Position numbers and translations under genes: made by a program. The notes under the pieces are model-generated. The model ran no database searches. It worked only from the letters and a program-made list of their open reading frames with translations, and had not been told where the DNA came from. DNA of 64,000 nucleotides, from positions 5,022,001 through 5,086,000 of the forward strand of contig JAMPIQ010000001.1 of NCBI GenBank assembly GCA_024699855.1, given 5' to 3'. Source of the stretch: Aphelenchoides besseyi (taxonomy: Eukaryota; Nematoda; Chromadorea; Rhabditida; Aphelenchoididae). This document shows, piece by piece, positions 1 to 12,660 of this stretch (its first letter is position 1; every line of letters begins with the position of its first letter).

Positions 1-26
1 TGTTTTCCACTCATTACTCGTTGTCT

Positions 27-1860
27 TCACCCTTTGTTTGGATTATAAGCACCTGATCGTTGAGCTTCGATATCGTTTGGAATCAGTTGTCGAAAGCCAT
101 CCTTGTCACACGAAGCCGGATAGATAACAGTGGGTGGTCCATGCGAAATTATTTTGACATCACCTAAGCCAAAAGGATTGCAATATCGTTGAGAGAAGCT
201 CAACTAACGATTGCGAATCAGAGAAATTGGAAATTTGATATCAGCACGTCGGGCTTCGGCAATTTGTAGCAATGGTTCGTTAGGTATGTAAAACTGAAAT
301 AAAAGGTATTGGGGATACAATCAATTGATTCACAAACCATCAGTTCGTCGCAACGAGCACACGAATTGTCAATATGTGTGTAAATGTAATCCAAAATCTT
401 TCCATCTTCTACGAACATCTGATGGTGTTCGGCATCAATTCCCCATCTGCCTTCTGAATATCCGTAGGCAGCAACGGTTGAAAAGAGGCGTCGAAGAAGA
501 ACACAGAACGCACTTGCTTTCGCGTAAATTGCTTCAACTCCGTCAGTCTTCTTCGTTTGTTGCCATTCAGTATACGCATCATGTGCCTTTTGCCTAAACT
601 ACAAGTGAATTCGAGATGTTACAAGGAGCCCACCAATAGTTTTTAACGTCGCCATTGAACTGTTTTCTTGCAAACTTTTGAGTTTCGTAGAAAAGACAGA
701 AAAGCAAATTGGTAGTCGTTTTGTTCATGTAAATCACCGTCTCGCCATCACTTCGTAATGGACATTTTGAGAGTTGTGGACTGTCGACCATCTGGCGAAC
801 CAATCGGTTCAGGAAATGAAGCCACGACAAACGCTCATCAACTAAAACACTTTGAATTCAGATGTTTAGATCGTTGTTTACATCGCTTTTTGAGTTCATT
901 CGGAGTCCAAAAATATGCCTGATGCAAATGCACTAACAGAACGACGGCTTTTTTGCATGTTTCCAACTCCAGCGCCTGGAATCGTTGTTCGAAGAAGTCG
1001 TACAAGATCGAGCGAACGACTCGTCGAGGAATATACGGAAACTTCAACGCAACACATTTGATCATTTGAACGGCCTGATGATTCCCCTCGACTCGTTCGA
1101 AAATGGAAGTGATATCACGTTCAAACCGGGGAACAATGTACATCTGTAAGAATTATCATCTCATCATATAACCAAAAACGTTACTTCGGGATCTTCCACA
1201 GGGTTCAGTTCGTAGAAAGCGAATGGATTCGATCGAAGCGCCTCTTCCGGTTTATATTGAGCAAAAACCTCGAGTGCTTCCGTTGACCATTTGTAGACTT
1301 TATCTTCTGCAATGCGTAGATAAATGATTGAAGTCATTCGATAACAAACTCAATAGACGTTGAAGGAGCACTTTTTGGCAATTGCGCGATTTTTTCACGT
1401 TCATGTGTCGAGCGATTAGACGCATCATATCCAAAACCATTGGTACTACAATTTGACTCCAATCCACTTCCAAGTCCCTATTTTTAACGATCAACTCCAA
1501 GGTCTCCAACACAAAAACATAGCTCACAGCCCTTGTGCGACATGGCAATAGAATTTCATTGATGATCAAATCGGCCGTGAGTCGTTCGTTCTTCGGCGAC
1601 TCAACTAAAACAATCGAATTGAAGGTATTCGCGCACAACAAACCCACGTTGTTTATCAATCCAGACACCAACTTCTATGGCCACTAACTGAAAGGTCCTC
1701 TTGTCGTTGGAATCCAAAGCTTTCGCGAGAAGCTGACTGATCGTATGAATTGAGGAATCGGGAGTGATTTCTTTGGCAAAATTGACTGGTATCTCCATTT
1801 CTGCCACGACTAAACTGCGAAATGAACGACGCTTTGGAAGCAGCAGGCGCAATTCATTAA
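27..1860 (-). CDS. unrecognised alpha-helical protein, start uncertain
   Basis: This is a multi-exon minus-strand gene ending in TGA at 27-29. Open frames join through plausible short introns: an acceptor near 1310, a donor before 1180, and acceptors near 830, 600, 290 and 160. The product is mostly helical and reads like an alpha-solenoid (for example MIKCVALKFPYIPRR, KKAVVLLVHLHQ). It is followed by a more polar C-terminal part containing CARCDEL and ISHGPPTVIYPASCDKDGF. I do not recognise the family. The 5' end is unresolved: a segment beginning MEIPVNFAKEI near 1798 is open, but it joins the next exon (about 1650-1320) only if a non-obvious splice or a one-base shift is accepted. It lies about 150 bp downstream of the Maelstrom-like gene on the same strand. 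Confidence 0.5.
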
Positions 1861-2006
1861 ACAAACGGTGAAAGCCAATGGTTGCGATGAGAAAGTCGTT
1901 TTTTGTTCAGTTCACTGGAAACCGCGGAGGCTCACAAACGAAAGACAAACAATCACTTGACTATTACAATAAACCTGATTTACTTTCTTATAAAATCAAC
2001 AACAGT

Positions 2007-3998
2007 TTACAACTTCTCTAGAGCTTCTTCGTCCAAATCGGGAAGCATTTCGTTGCGGAACTTGGATCGAAACGAGCGGTCCAAGATGTTGCACATTCCT
2101 AAGGTCGCACTGAAAGCACAACAGAAACTATCGACACCGTCGTGAAAAGTGCATAAGCTGTGGTTTTTGTTTTGCTTGTCAAACTGAAAGCTCGAACAGT
2201 TGAACCAAGTAATTGGTTTCTGACTCACTTCACGTGCTTTCTCTGTGCCCAAAATACGCAGCTTCTCGAGCAATTCTTTGTTTGTTTCGATTTCCAGAAA
2301 CTCGGCTAAAGCGTGAATGAAGGCACTGAGCAAAACAAAACGATCATCGTTAAGATCCAATTGAACTGAAATGTTCGAACTGACACTCTTTTGAAACTTA
2401 AAACCTCACTTTTTAACGTCTCTTCCAGGACTTTGCCCATTGTTGAGTATCCAGTACGCATAGTATCCAATTCGTGGTCCAAAACCAGTATCCAACGACA
2501 ACCCCATGGACCGGCAAGAATCGGACATTGATCTAAGGAAGCTAACAGTCAAAAAACAGAAGCAACTGAACTGACCGTTAGTTCGATTCCACAACAATTT
2601 CGCGTATTCCGGTGATAAGTTCGGAAGAACCGATCGATTCAAATCTACAAAGTTAGTAATCGCGTAGATACCGCGCTTTTCGTTTCGTTGATTTGCCGCT
2701 TCAATCGGTTGTAAACGACAAAAAATTTCGTAGGCCACAGATGAGAGACGTGGTCCACGACTCGCCATTTCAGCGTCCAACATGTTCAAATGCTTGAAAG
2801 AAGTTAAACGGTTTTTGTCTTCTGGAGTCAATTTGGCTGCTGAACGCATAAAAGAATGAAACTGAAAACATGTTTGAAGATACGATCTTATCATAGTTCA
2901 TACCGTATCAATGATTCCATTTTGGAAATTGAACTCGAAAAACGCCAATTCACCCGGAGATGCCTGTTGATCGACGGTATCGTACATTTGAAGGGACGAG
3001 CAAACAAAACGAATGCGCTGAATTCAACCATTTGTATCATTAGTATTTCTGCTAATTTACCTTCAAATTCGACAAATCCCACGGTCCATCGACCATGTCT
3101 GCCAAGAAGTCCAAAACGCGACGTTTGTCTTTTTGGAACTTCGAGTTGATTCCTTGAGTATTCTGAGGTCGATAGTCGTAGACCAAATCCCCAAAACCTT
3201 CTTCATCGACGTCATCTTGTACTCCCTCTTCAACATCACCCGATTTGCCGTCGTCTCCGCAATCGGCGTAATGACCGCTAACCACCACCGAGACTTTGAC
3301 CATACGCTCATTAAAATCGCGGTATTTGTACGAGTAATTCGTCTCCGAGTGAGTACTTTGTTCGACATATCGAACACAATGACAAAACACACGATCTTTA
3401 TCGGCCAAAATCTCGTTTTGTCCCGGTGCAATCGGATTCTGAATAGTCACCGGCGAAGTTGCACGACGAGCTCCCAGAGGCAGAACGGTCGGATCCAAAG
3501 AGACGTCGCCAAGCGGAAGTGGAACTAGAATTTTGTTATAAAAGAACAGTAAGTGAACACCTACGTTTCTGAAAATTGACGACCACCGTTGGATTTCGAG
3601 GTGGACGTGAAAAGGTGGAACGAGGCGGACGACTCGTAAGTGCACGTGAACGATGTTGATCACGTGGTTGAGTGCCTACGGAGCTCAATAACGGTCCAGC
3701 TAAACGAGCAAACTTATGTTCCGGAATGTGAGAACTCACATTGATTGACAGCTGTTTGTTGGGCAAACGATTGGCGATTGAAGTGACTGCGTTGATGTGC
3801 GGAAATCTGTTGGTTGTAGAAGACGCGCGTGTTATATGGTCCCACATCGCCGGTTTGCTGAGAGTTTGGATGAAAACGATTTTGAGGCTAAAAGTCGATT
3901 AACTTGCTTGTTTCGTGTCGACTTACATTCATTGGACGACCATTCGGTTGGCGATCACTTTGATCAAAAGTTGCGTCCGAACGATTTTGATTTAACAT
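2007..3998 (-). CDS. Maelstrom (MAEL) domain-like protein
   Basis: This is a multi-exon gene from ATG 3996-3998 to TAA 2007-2009. The N-terminal ~130 residues are N/Q/R-rich and disordered, with SRPPR repeats. An acidic linker follows, then a region resembling the Maelstrom RNase-H-like fold. In order it shows GELAFFEFNFQNGIIDTFHSF, a helical middle (RGIYAITNFVDLNRSVLPNL), QCPILAGPWGCRW, and a C-terminal cysteine/histidine cluster (LCTFHDGVDSFCCAF). MAEL proteins carry a comparable E-C-H-C arrangement and act with Piwi proteins in germline transposon silencing. No HMG box is visible at the N-terminus, unlike animal Maelstrom. The family call comes from pattern memory only, and a divergent exonuclease-fold protein is the main alternative. 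Confidence 0.5.
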
Positions 3999-4054
3999 CG
4001 TGGAGATCAAAAGCTACGGAACACACGACCAATTTTTTCGTACCAGGAACGTAA

Positions 4055-4426
4055 AATGAAATTCATTTTCGGATTTTTTGTTGCGTAGACGTTGGAATTT
4101 CTAAACAATCAACTGCTATTTGCGTTTAAAGTTATTCGAACATCATCACAACGATTAGGCTTTGAGGCTAAAGTGCAGTAAGCAGGAAGATTGATGAAAC
4201 TTCAGAGATCAAAACTCTCGTTGATTTAGTTTGCATTTTCACTTTCAAAGTGAGAATGCTATCTCGTACTTCGTCTATTTGACAACAGACTTTAGCTCAA
4301 CATAATCGACTTCTACTCCGTTGTTGGATACATTTATCGAGTTCATGATACAACTTCCAATGGTGAACTCGTTCGTACTCTTTCCGTTTATTTGCAAATT
4401 AAATCATAGGAGATTAGACGTTGTGT
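4055..4426. other. intergenic gap
   Basis: This gap lies between the 5' end of the Maelstrom-like gene and the 3' end of the CUB-receptor gene. On the minus strand an AATAAA (4387-4392) lies about 35 bp past the stop of the latter and is its likely poly(A) signal. I see nothing else here. Confidence 0.5.
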
Positions 4427-6233
4427 TCAAACGTTAACCGAAATGAACGATGTTTCTGCGGTCAAAGTTTCCGAGTGGATGGACGGTATGGTTGAAGACG
4501 AAGCGCTGCGCCAAATTTGTGGTTCGTTTAGTGATTCGGTTACTGACGTTCCTTTATGACAATAGCCATTTTCGATGAATGCTGTTTGTTTCAATGGCCG
4601 ATTCACACGTTTTGGTGCATTTGGCGATGTAGTCAAGATTCCAGTCGACGGATCAGTTCTGCTACTTTCGGCCACTGACGGCGAAGTGCTTACGTTTCGT
4701 TCAATGGCTGTAAGCGCTGAAATAAACAGTTTCTAAAGACAAACTCTCTTTTTACCTGTCCCCTCTTTGCTGTCCACTTCAATTCCAGTGTTTTGATTAG
4801 TTCGCCATGGTCGATACATGATACCCAAAACAATAACCGCGCAACAAATGATGATTGGCAAAATGATCAGCGGCGTGTAACTGTTCAACAGAAACGACGT
4901 AAGAGCATAAGAATCTAAAAATCGTTGTTGGCAATGATATTGATTACAAAGAGCTCACAATGGTTGCACTGGTTTTCGTCCTGATTGTAGAGACAATTCG
5001 TATGTCCGTTGCATGCTAACGTCGTAGGAATACAGATATCGTCGCCACATTCGAAAAGATTTTGTTCTGAACAATTTTTGTCTAAACATCATGAGCAGAA
5101 TAACTTGTTTCTTCAACGACTTACAAGCCAAGTAGGAAGAGAATAAGATTTTAAGTCGTGTATTTCGAGCGTGATATGCTGAAAGAACGAAAGCGCGAAG
5201 AAAGACAATTGATTCGGAGGTATAAGTGTGTGTAGCAATGATTCCACAATAACGTTTCAATGGTCGTCGTGCCATGTTTCCAGCGTAGATTTCCAAAAAG
5301 TTTTGAGCACATTGATTGGGTGAAGCCAATTCAAAGCGTTCCATGAAAATTGCTACTCGTAACCAATTCGGAACCCGTATCTGCAACTCAATTGTGTTTT
5401 TCTGTTATTCACGAAGTTGTTCTACTTGAAAAATGCACTCTAACGGTTTGTCCTTAGGTCGACCAGCAGTGTAAAAGTCGGCCATGGCCGAAACGTTAAC
5501 GTATCCATCCAATTGCAAAATGTAGGAGAAATGACACTCTAAACGATGTTATGATGTGTTTTCAACGCTTAGGGATAATACCCGGTTCTTCGATTACCGG
5601 TTGAATTGCATAAGATTTTCGTACGAATTCGTATTCAGCACTAAAACCTCGTTCTTCGATCAATCCATCACTGTGAAAGTTGAGCCACGCGTGTCCTGAT
5701 TGCACTCGAATCTCCTCAGCCGGCGGTAACATTCCGCAAAATCGACCGATTAACGGCGAGAAACTGTAACGACCATCTCGGATTTCCTGAGAGCAAGCGG
5801 CTAATTAGCTTCAAGATTTGAAGTTACCAGATAATCATTCGGACAATTTGGTGTAATTGACTGTGGTTTCGATAGGGAGTCTTCGTAGGATGTTTCAATC
5901 TACACATTGTTAGAATGAAAATTAACCTTCAACTGACCTTAAATGTGTCGTGAAAACGAAACAAAATGTCGTAGCCCCCGGGTGCATGAATTGTTCGTAT
6001 GCAATCGATGTTTGGTGGATAATAATTTGGATAGTTGGGTGATGCAAACTCTGCCAATCGCTCCATTCCGCCGGTCTGGAAGGCTCGACAGATTCCGGAT
6101 ATATCTTCGAAACTAAACTATTTCCTCTTCTAATTATCTTACCGTTATCTATCGAGCTTGAATTGAACGCTGTGGTTTGTGAGTAGACGATTGAAACGTG
6201 GAAGAAAAGCAACAACTCGGTCCAAAAGCGCAT
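4427..6233 (-). CDS. NETO/SOL-2-like CUB-CUB-LDLa transmembrane protein
   Basis: The gene runs from ATG 6231-6233 to TGA 4427-4429. A signal peptide (MRFWTELLLFFHVSIVYS) is followed by two CUB domains. CUB1 includes CPNDYLEIRDG, LIGRFCG and WLNFHSDG; CUB2 includes CHFSYILQLDG, FLEIYAG and RYCG. A class-A LDL-receptor repeat follows (FECGDDICIPTTLACNGH, then DENQC). A single membrane helix (LIILPIIICCAVIVLGIMY) precedes a Ser/Thr-rich tail of about 90 residues. CUB-CUB-LDLa-TM is the layout of NETO proteins and C. elegans SOL-2, auxiliary subunits of ionotropic glutamate receptors. LEV-10 has more CUB domains, so NETO/SOL-2 fits better. Several short introns interrupt the gene. Confidence 0.72.
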
Positions 6234-7159
6234 GAGCTGCGGCGGCCTCACATCAGCCGCCAATGTTGCTGTTTAGTAAAACGAATCAAATGAAATCAAA
6301 AGGTTTATGTCATTTTAGAACTAAAATCACTACATGGAACCAATTTTGCTTTGAAGTCAAAAAGACGTTTGCAAAGTTCAACGTAGCGCTGAAAGAACGA
6401 TTGTTGAGCTTTGAACAAAAAGATATCAAGAAGTGAGAATCGGAGACTGAATTTCCTTCGTTCCGAATTTGTTAACAAGATAAGACTACTGAGTCTTCTC
6501 GATTCCCGCGAGATTTGCGAATCACGACCAAATGAGAAGACGGACGTTTACAAATCGTATGTCTGTAGATTTACATCGATACCAACTGATTATACCAAGA
6601 TTGATTGAAAGAAATTGTTTTACAGTGTAGATGAAGAAACAATCTGGAAACAAGCTTTCAGTTTTGTCTCAACGCTGAGACCTCAAAAGTCACGTGCTGA
6701 TATACTTTTTGGATGTTTGACTTATCACAAACTTCTAACCTAAAAGTGTAAAGAAAAAAGGTCGTACGCGTCAATTTCCGTCATAGTCGGCACTTGACGA
6801 AAAAGCCAAAGATTCTCAAACGACCGCAATAGCCGAAGCAAATCGTGTTTCCGGCAAAACGACGAAATTTCGGCTCTTCGTTGACCGTCGATTTCTCAAC
6901 GTAACAAAACAGATTTCCAGACAAAATTGCAGAAAGTATGTTGAACTCGTTGAGCCATTGAATTCGTTGTCAGCCAAATAGGATCGAAGATTATGTTCGT
7001 TAGCATGTCAAACAATGAGTTTATTAGGCAACGTAAATAAGATTGAAAGCACTTAAAAGACGTTTTGACTAATTGGACATCTGGGACTAAAATTTGAACT
7101 GAGATACAAGAACCGTGGCTGTTGAAGATACGAACTCGTCTTACAACACTAAGCACCGT
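6234..7159. other. intergenic gap
   Basis: This stretch separates the CUB-receptor promoter from the 3' end of the caspase gene. A minus-strand AATAAA at 7020-7025 could serve the caspase transcript. The short open frames in both orientations have no recognisable domain or splice structure, so I call nothing. Confidence 0.4.
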
Positions 7160-9472
7160 TTATTCTTCGGATGTAATTCCCGGAAAGAAGTAGAATTCGC
7201 GCAGAAGTCGATTTGTGTGTTCGGGAATTTGCTTCGATTTCTCGGGATCTGAACTCTCACATTTTGAAACCTGAGCATGAACCTAAGGTTGTTCTTCAGA
7301 AACCATTTTGTTTTTAGCGAACTTACTCGAACCAACAACTTCGAGATTTCCTCGGTTGCTGCGTACCGACCAAAAACCTCGCAAATCGCTTGAACAAACC
7401 AAGCACCGTAAACATTGTTGCGCCATGAAACATAACGTGGAGCGGTCGAGAATGCGATCAAGAAATCTGATTCCACTGGTTGTCGTACTAATTGGTGTCG
7501 TTCGGAGTCATACAACGGTGATGTGTTGTTCAATCGGACACAAGTGTAAGCTCCAAAACCGGGTGGTGGTGAGTTGTAAGGACTGGGTGATGGTGTTGTT
7601 CGAGAGCGGGAAGATTTACGAGAAGAACCGCCAAACAACTTCATTATCGACGAAATCATGCTCGGCTGTGCTTCTGCAGTTCGAGCGTCGAGTTCGTCTA
7701 GTGGTATCGGACAATGATATCCGCCATCTTTTTGAACTAAAGACATAAAGTAAACGATGGTTAATTGATATGGTTACTTACATCCACGACACGCTTGAAT
7801 GAAAAATAGTTTTGGTTTTCCAGCTAAAAATGGTGCGGCTTTCGAATTGAAGCACGACAAGAAATCGTGAACGCAAATACGATCTCCATCGACTCCAACC
7901 AACAGATCTTGTTCGCCGTGAGTTTGTACGATAACAACGCAACTGTGTGCTTTTCTGTGTTCGTTTCGCTTAACAAATTGACGAGCAACGGACAACATTC
8001 CCAAACCAGTGACATCCTGGTGAACATCGGCAGGCGAGTAACCGAGTTTTTGAAAGAGCTCATTCAACGCAATGGCATCACGTGCCGTTCCTGGTCGGTT
8101 TGATAAGCCGCTAGAAGGTCGAAAATACTCGTTTGTAATCAACAGTACTAATCCTTTGGGCACCGAGAAGTTTTTGTAGATCTAAATAGGAGCGTTTAGT
8201 GCTGATTTAGTGTTGTTGCTTACGTGAGAACGATTTGCTTTGTAATACGAAAGATCACTGGCTACCGTAGTGTCTGGATAATCAACACTCACTTCGATTA
8301 TTTCTTGCTCTTCAAACGATTTATCAACTACAAGCGGTGGATCAATCGCTCGATGTGAGCGCCACGATTTAATTAGAACTCTCCGTTGCTCGATTCCAAA
8401 TTTATCCAAACTGAAATTGTTTTGAATGATATAAACGATGCAATTAGTTGTGTTTGTTATGATCGCAAGCCATCTATCTTTACTTCTGTACTTACAATTC
8501 CCAATTCAAGTCGTCGTTCGTGCCGACAAAAGCGAACAATTCGAACTGCCCACTCAACAATAGTGAGTGACAAAAACGAGCGAACTCCAATTTGGCGCGT
8601 CCTTGCTCTCCGATTCCAAGCAAATGGCTCACCAATCGATCGGCTTGTGTTTCCTTAGGAAGCGACTGAAAAGAAGTTGGTTAATGAGTACGATAAATGT
8701 GCGAGTTGATTGATGTGCTCGTTGTGAAATCGACGAATCATTAGTCAGACAAAAACTAGAGCAGCTAGCGGTCTTCAAACACCCAGTAAATCGATTGCGC
8801 AATAACTAAACGACTTGATCTAATAACCCACTCACTTCGATTTCCTTGTACTCGTCGTCGGAAAGAACAAAATGCAATCGGAAGTAATCCAACACCGACT
8901 TGGGAATCAATTTGCAACGGATTAGTTGACGGTGTTTAATCAAAGAACGCAATTCGAAGCGCTCATCTGCTGTCAACGATTTGACCGTTAATTCGATTTT
9001 GTCGAGTTGATCGACAACGAAAAGTTGCGAATTGGCCGAAAATAGTTGAGAACCGAGAGTGAGATGATGGAAATCAGTGAGTCTGAAATTGATATTGTTT
9101 AGCAATGTAAATGCCACCCTACTTTTCAAGATCAATTTCATTTAAAAGTTCACGGGTGAGAGAGTAGTGACCGAAATGTAACAGACATAAAATGAAGATC
9201 TCCAAATCGTCGCTTTCACTAACATTTTCTATCAAGTTGTAGAGATTCATGTGTTCAGGATCCTAAACTTTATAATCAGATTAGCCTATTGGTTTGTTTG
9301 TTACCGTTTCGTTTATGTTCTCGTTGTTGTTGCTGGTCTGACATTTTTGTTGCAACCATCGGAAATGCACGAGGAAAATTTCAGGTGCTTCGATTCGTTC
9401 GAGAATCGACTGTCGACTTGAGGCCATCAGTTGACGGCGCAGTCGAAAGCTGCGACGTGGCGATGAGATCAT
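7160..9472 (-). CDS. initiator-type caspase with CARD and N-terminal DED-like region
   Basis: The gene runs from ATG 9470-9472 to TAA 7160-7162 in about eight exons. From the N-terminus: a DED-like helical segment (RRSFRLRRQLM, then NLYNLIENV and LHFGHYSLTRELL); a CARD (ELRSLIKHRQLIRCKLIPK, VLDYFRLHFVLSD, FARFCHSLLLSGQFELF); a linker; and the p20 subunit with catalytic histidine in VIVQTHGE and catalytic cysteine in FFIQACRG. A basic Ser/Pro-rich inter-subunit linker is followed by p10 (SDFLIAFSTAPRYVSWRNN, ending REFYFFPG). An intron falls just after the QACRG codons. CARD caspases such as CED-3 are the apoptotic executioners or initiators of nematodes. The first segment is the unusual part, because CED-3 has only a CARD. 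The catalytic histidine motif reads QTHG rather than the commoner LSHG. Confidence 0.85.
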
Positions 9473-10590
9473 TTATTCAATGGTTTAAATCGTATACTGA
9501 AGACGCTTAATTAAGCAGCCACGTGTGAAATCCAAATGAGCGTACGATCATAAACAAATGGGTCAAATACGCGCCAAAGGACAGCACTCGTTCATGGGCG
9601 CGTTACTTTCGCCATTTCGGTTGAACGAGACAGATGGTCAGCGCCGGAGAACAACTGCGCGTAGTCCTGAACCGAAGTGTTTAACGGGAAAACGCAACGA
9701 GTGGCGATTCTTAAGAGAGCGAATCGTTTCAATAACATTGCGCATTTCAAAATCCCATTAACTCAAAACACGTTGAACAAGCGCTTGAAATGGCTGATAT
9801 TCATAAAAACAACCTACGGGTTTGAGTTTCGCGCAATCCGATGAACAATATTGTTCAAAAAATTCTTATCCAACACAAAGCTCCGTATTGTTAACTAGGC
9901 TGAAGAGATTCAAGTAGTTAGTTGGCACCGGATGAAGCGCCAATGCACAATCTTGAATCAAGAGTAACCACTTGACTTTTATTAGCGACGACTAAAAACG
10001 CTGTCCATATTCCCCGAGACTACAACGTTACCGTATAGTTTGTCAGAAGTCAAACCAGAGGATTATTAGAGAAGCGAAGTTACGGAAAGAAAAGCACAAA
10101 CGACAAATGACCTCGAAATCACGGACGCGCAAATCGGCCAAACGAACGTCAAAGGAGATCGCAGCCGATTAGGGTCATGAAAAGAAGACGTACGAGCCGT
10201 TTCCCGTATTTCCGGCTAAACGGATCTCGCCGATCGGAAACAAACTAACGCGAAAAGTTGAGCCAAACACGGGAGTGTGTCGATTTTGCTCCCAAGCAAA
10301 ACAAAGGATCTGATTCCCGCCAATTGACACGAAGCACGCGCCCAAAAAGGACGCCACTTTGTGGCCTCAACGGGAAGGCGGCGTCTGTGGATTCGAAGGT
10401 CGTGCGGAAGAAAAGGTTAATAAACGTGTTTGCTTATGAGTACACACGATTACTGTCCTCAATTAACTCTGAAGACGACGATTTAAAATAGTTGGTTCAT
10501 ACGCTTATCAAATGAATCGTCTTTTGAATACTATAGAAGATATACTCGTTGCTTACACAACAAAATTTATTCATTCAAGAACAAACCAAT
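9473..10590. other. intergenic gap, possible caspase promoter region
   Basis: The stretch lies upstream of the caspase gene. It contains scattered small open frames without family resemblance. A minus-strand AATAAA at 10567-10572 belongs to the next gene. No RNA gene or repeat is evident. Confidence 0.4.
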
Positions 10591-11197
10591 TCACTCTTTG
10601 ATGACATTCTCTTCAAATTCGATAGCCGTCTCACAGTCGTCGTCGATAGTCGAGTAATCTGAACTAACCATTTTCTTTACTTTACATCCATCACTCACCA
10701 TCGTAATCACTGAAATGCGAAATCACTTCCGACGTGTGATATGAATGCGCGCTAACTGAACTGTCACTGAGACTATCGGTTGGAATCGATGCGTAAGAGG
10801 TGACGGCAGAGATGAGATTGGCCAGCGAATCGAAAGAACCACTGAACGTAATGTCACGCTCTTCGTCACTGTTCTGAGTCGGATCGCTGCTCGTGAAGTC
10901 CGTGTTGCTCCAATCCTCCTTCACATCCGATGGATCCACGGAATTTGAGCTGAACGAGTGAGCTGAAAAGCTGAGATTTAAAGATCATCTCGATACTAAT
11001 TCACCAGTTGAGTAATCGCCTGTCGACTTCAGACTCTCGATCAACGATGTTGGAATGCTCACTGTATCTGCAATCGACTGTTGAAGGAATGAACTTGAGT
11101 GCACTTACCGGACGAGTCGCTGTCCATGTTGCGATCAACTGCAACGTGAACGTTCATTGGAACAAAGAAACAACTCACCGAATTTCAACTCTTCCAT
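10591..11197 (-). CDS. small acidic Ser/Asp-rich protein
   Basis: Five exons join from ATG 11195-11197 to TGA 10591-10593 through canonical GTGAGT/GTAAGT...CAG introns of roughly 40 bp. The product is about 140 residues. It starts MEELKFVDRNMDSDSS and ends FEENVIKE. It is rich in Ser, Asp and Glu and has no signal peptide, membrane segment or recognised domain. A poly(A) signal lies about 20 bp past the stop. I infer an intrinsically disordered protein with unknown function. The consistent splice sites and preserved frame make the gene itself credible. Confidence 0.6.
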
Positions 11198-11386
11198 TGC
11201 AATTGAAGTGACTGATTGATACTGAAACACACAATTGAAATGCAACCAACTTCAAGTTTCACGTGGCTAAAAAGACAGACCTTTGTGTATTCAAATTTGC
11301 ATTGCTAACAAAAAATGAGGAGATAAACAACCAACATAGTGAAGGCACTACCTAAACAGTTTTCAGGTTTAAGGCCAAAAAATAAT

Positions 11387-11459
11387 CGCTATCGGGAAGG
11401 CTCGAACTTCCAACCTTTCGGTTAACAGCCGAACGCGCTGCCGATTGCGCCACGACAGC
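11387..11459 (-). tRNA. tRNA-Asn (GTT)
   Basis: The reverse complement folds into a 73-nt cloverleaf. The acceptor stem GCTGTCG pairs with CGATAGC (one G-U), followed by a G discriminator. The anticodon loop CTGTTAA carries GTT. The D-arm (GGCGCAATCGGCAGCGC) and T-loop (GTTCGAGCC) are standard. No intron is present. Confidence 0.95.
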
Positions 11460-12588
11460 ACACAAACACGAGGAACAAAATGTCATTTCGATTATCAAAC
11501 AACTAGTAATCTGGTGCTTAGTGGGATGTCAAGTAGACGTGTTCATTTTCGTTTATTAACAGTTGGAAAGTTTTATTGAGCGCGAAAGAATTGCGTTAAG
11601 TAGTTTAACATGAGTCACATCCCTATAGATTTTCCTAAACGCTTGCAATTAATAAAAATAAAAGTTTGAGAAGCCGTCAAGTAGTTGTTCCAAAATCTGA
11701 TCCTTTGGTTATTATGTTGTGTTGTTCATTGAGCCATAGAATAGACACATCAAATGGTACAACAACATCCATCTATTGCGACAGAAAACTGTCTACCTTG
11801 CAAGAATGTCATTTAGCGCCTTGACTTTACCGAACGTTGTATGCACGAAAGTGTTACAGAAATATAGTTGCCATTTTTCAGCGAGCATTCACACGATGAA
11901 CGTCCAACAAACGAGTATTCCAAATCAATCAGTTTGTTGCTTCCTATGGTGTCTTCAAATCTCGAAGAGCGATAAGTTCGCCAATTTGATGTCTTGAAGA
12001 AACAAGCTCAGTGAATGTGTTCCATTCAACACAAACAGCAACATTAGAAAGACACGCAAAGTTGTTCGCAGGTTCCTAGTCGTCCAGCAATTAACTGGTT
12101 GCTCATATTATACGTTTTGATTCGTGAATCGATAAAACTTGAAAGAATACACGTGTTTTATTTGTCTGTTTATTCGTAAACACGTCCAAAAGAAAGACCA
12201 CGTTGTTAGTTCACACAAATCAATCTGTTCGCTTGTAACTGTCTTCTGAAAACTTTATTTTATCTCAGTTTCTCTTCGTAATTTCTAGCAACTCTTACGC
12301 AAACTTTGTTGGAAGACACATGTTCAATCCTCTTGTACAAAGAATTCCACGAGTTTTGGCCGATCAGTCGTAAAAGAAAGTATAAAGCCGATTAATGGTT
12401 AGAGATACAACGGTCTTTTCATGAGATTAGAAGCTTATTGTCTGGTTACACAAACAGTAATCACGCAGATTTACATGCATAGTCTTAAAAGTTCTATGTT
12501 TCTACCTGCTCATTACACTCACTAAACAGTCGCCCTTCAATCGCTCTTACTCGGGATTCACTACGAAGAAGTGGAGAGAGACGACGAA
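11460..12588. other. intergenic gap between two tRNA genes
   Basis: About 1.1 kb separates tRNA-Asn and tRNA-Gly. Only one short open frame (11776-11997) is present, with no domain or splice signals. I see nothing else. Confidence 0.4.
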
Positions 12589-12660
12589 GCGCCAGTGGTG
12601 TAATGGTCAGCATGGATGCCTTCCAAGCATTCGACGGGGGTTCGATTCCCCCCTGGCGCA
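12589..12660 (+). tRNA. tRNA-Gly (TCC)
   Basis: This is a 72-nt cloverleaf. The acceptor stem GCGCCAG pairs with CTGGCGC, followed by an A discriminator. The anticodon loop CTTCCAA carries TCC. The D-arm (GTGGTGTAATGGTCAGCAT) and T-arm (GGGGGTTCGATTCCCCC) are standard. No intron is present. Confidence 0.97.

Noticed and set aside
3052..3663. Acidic and RG-like N-terminal part of the Maelstrom-like gene as a separate gene
   Set aside because: Splice sites and phases connect it to both the upstream and downstream exons.
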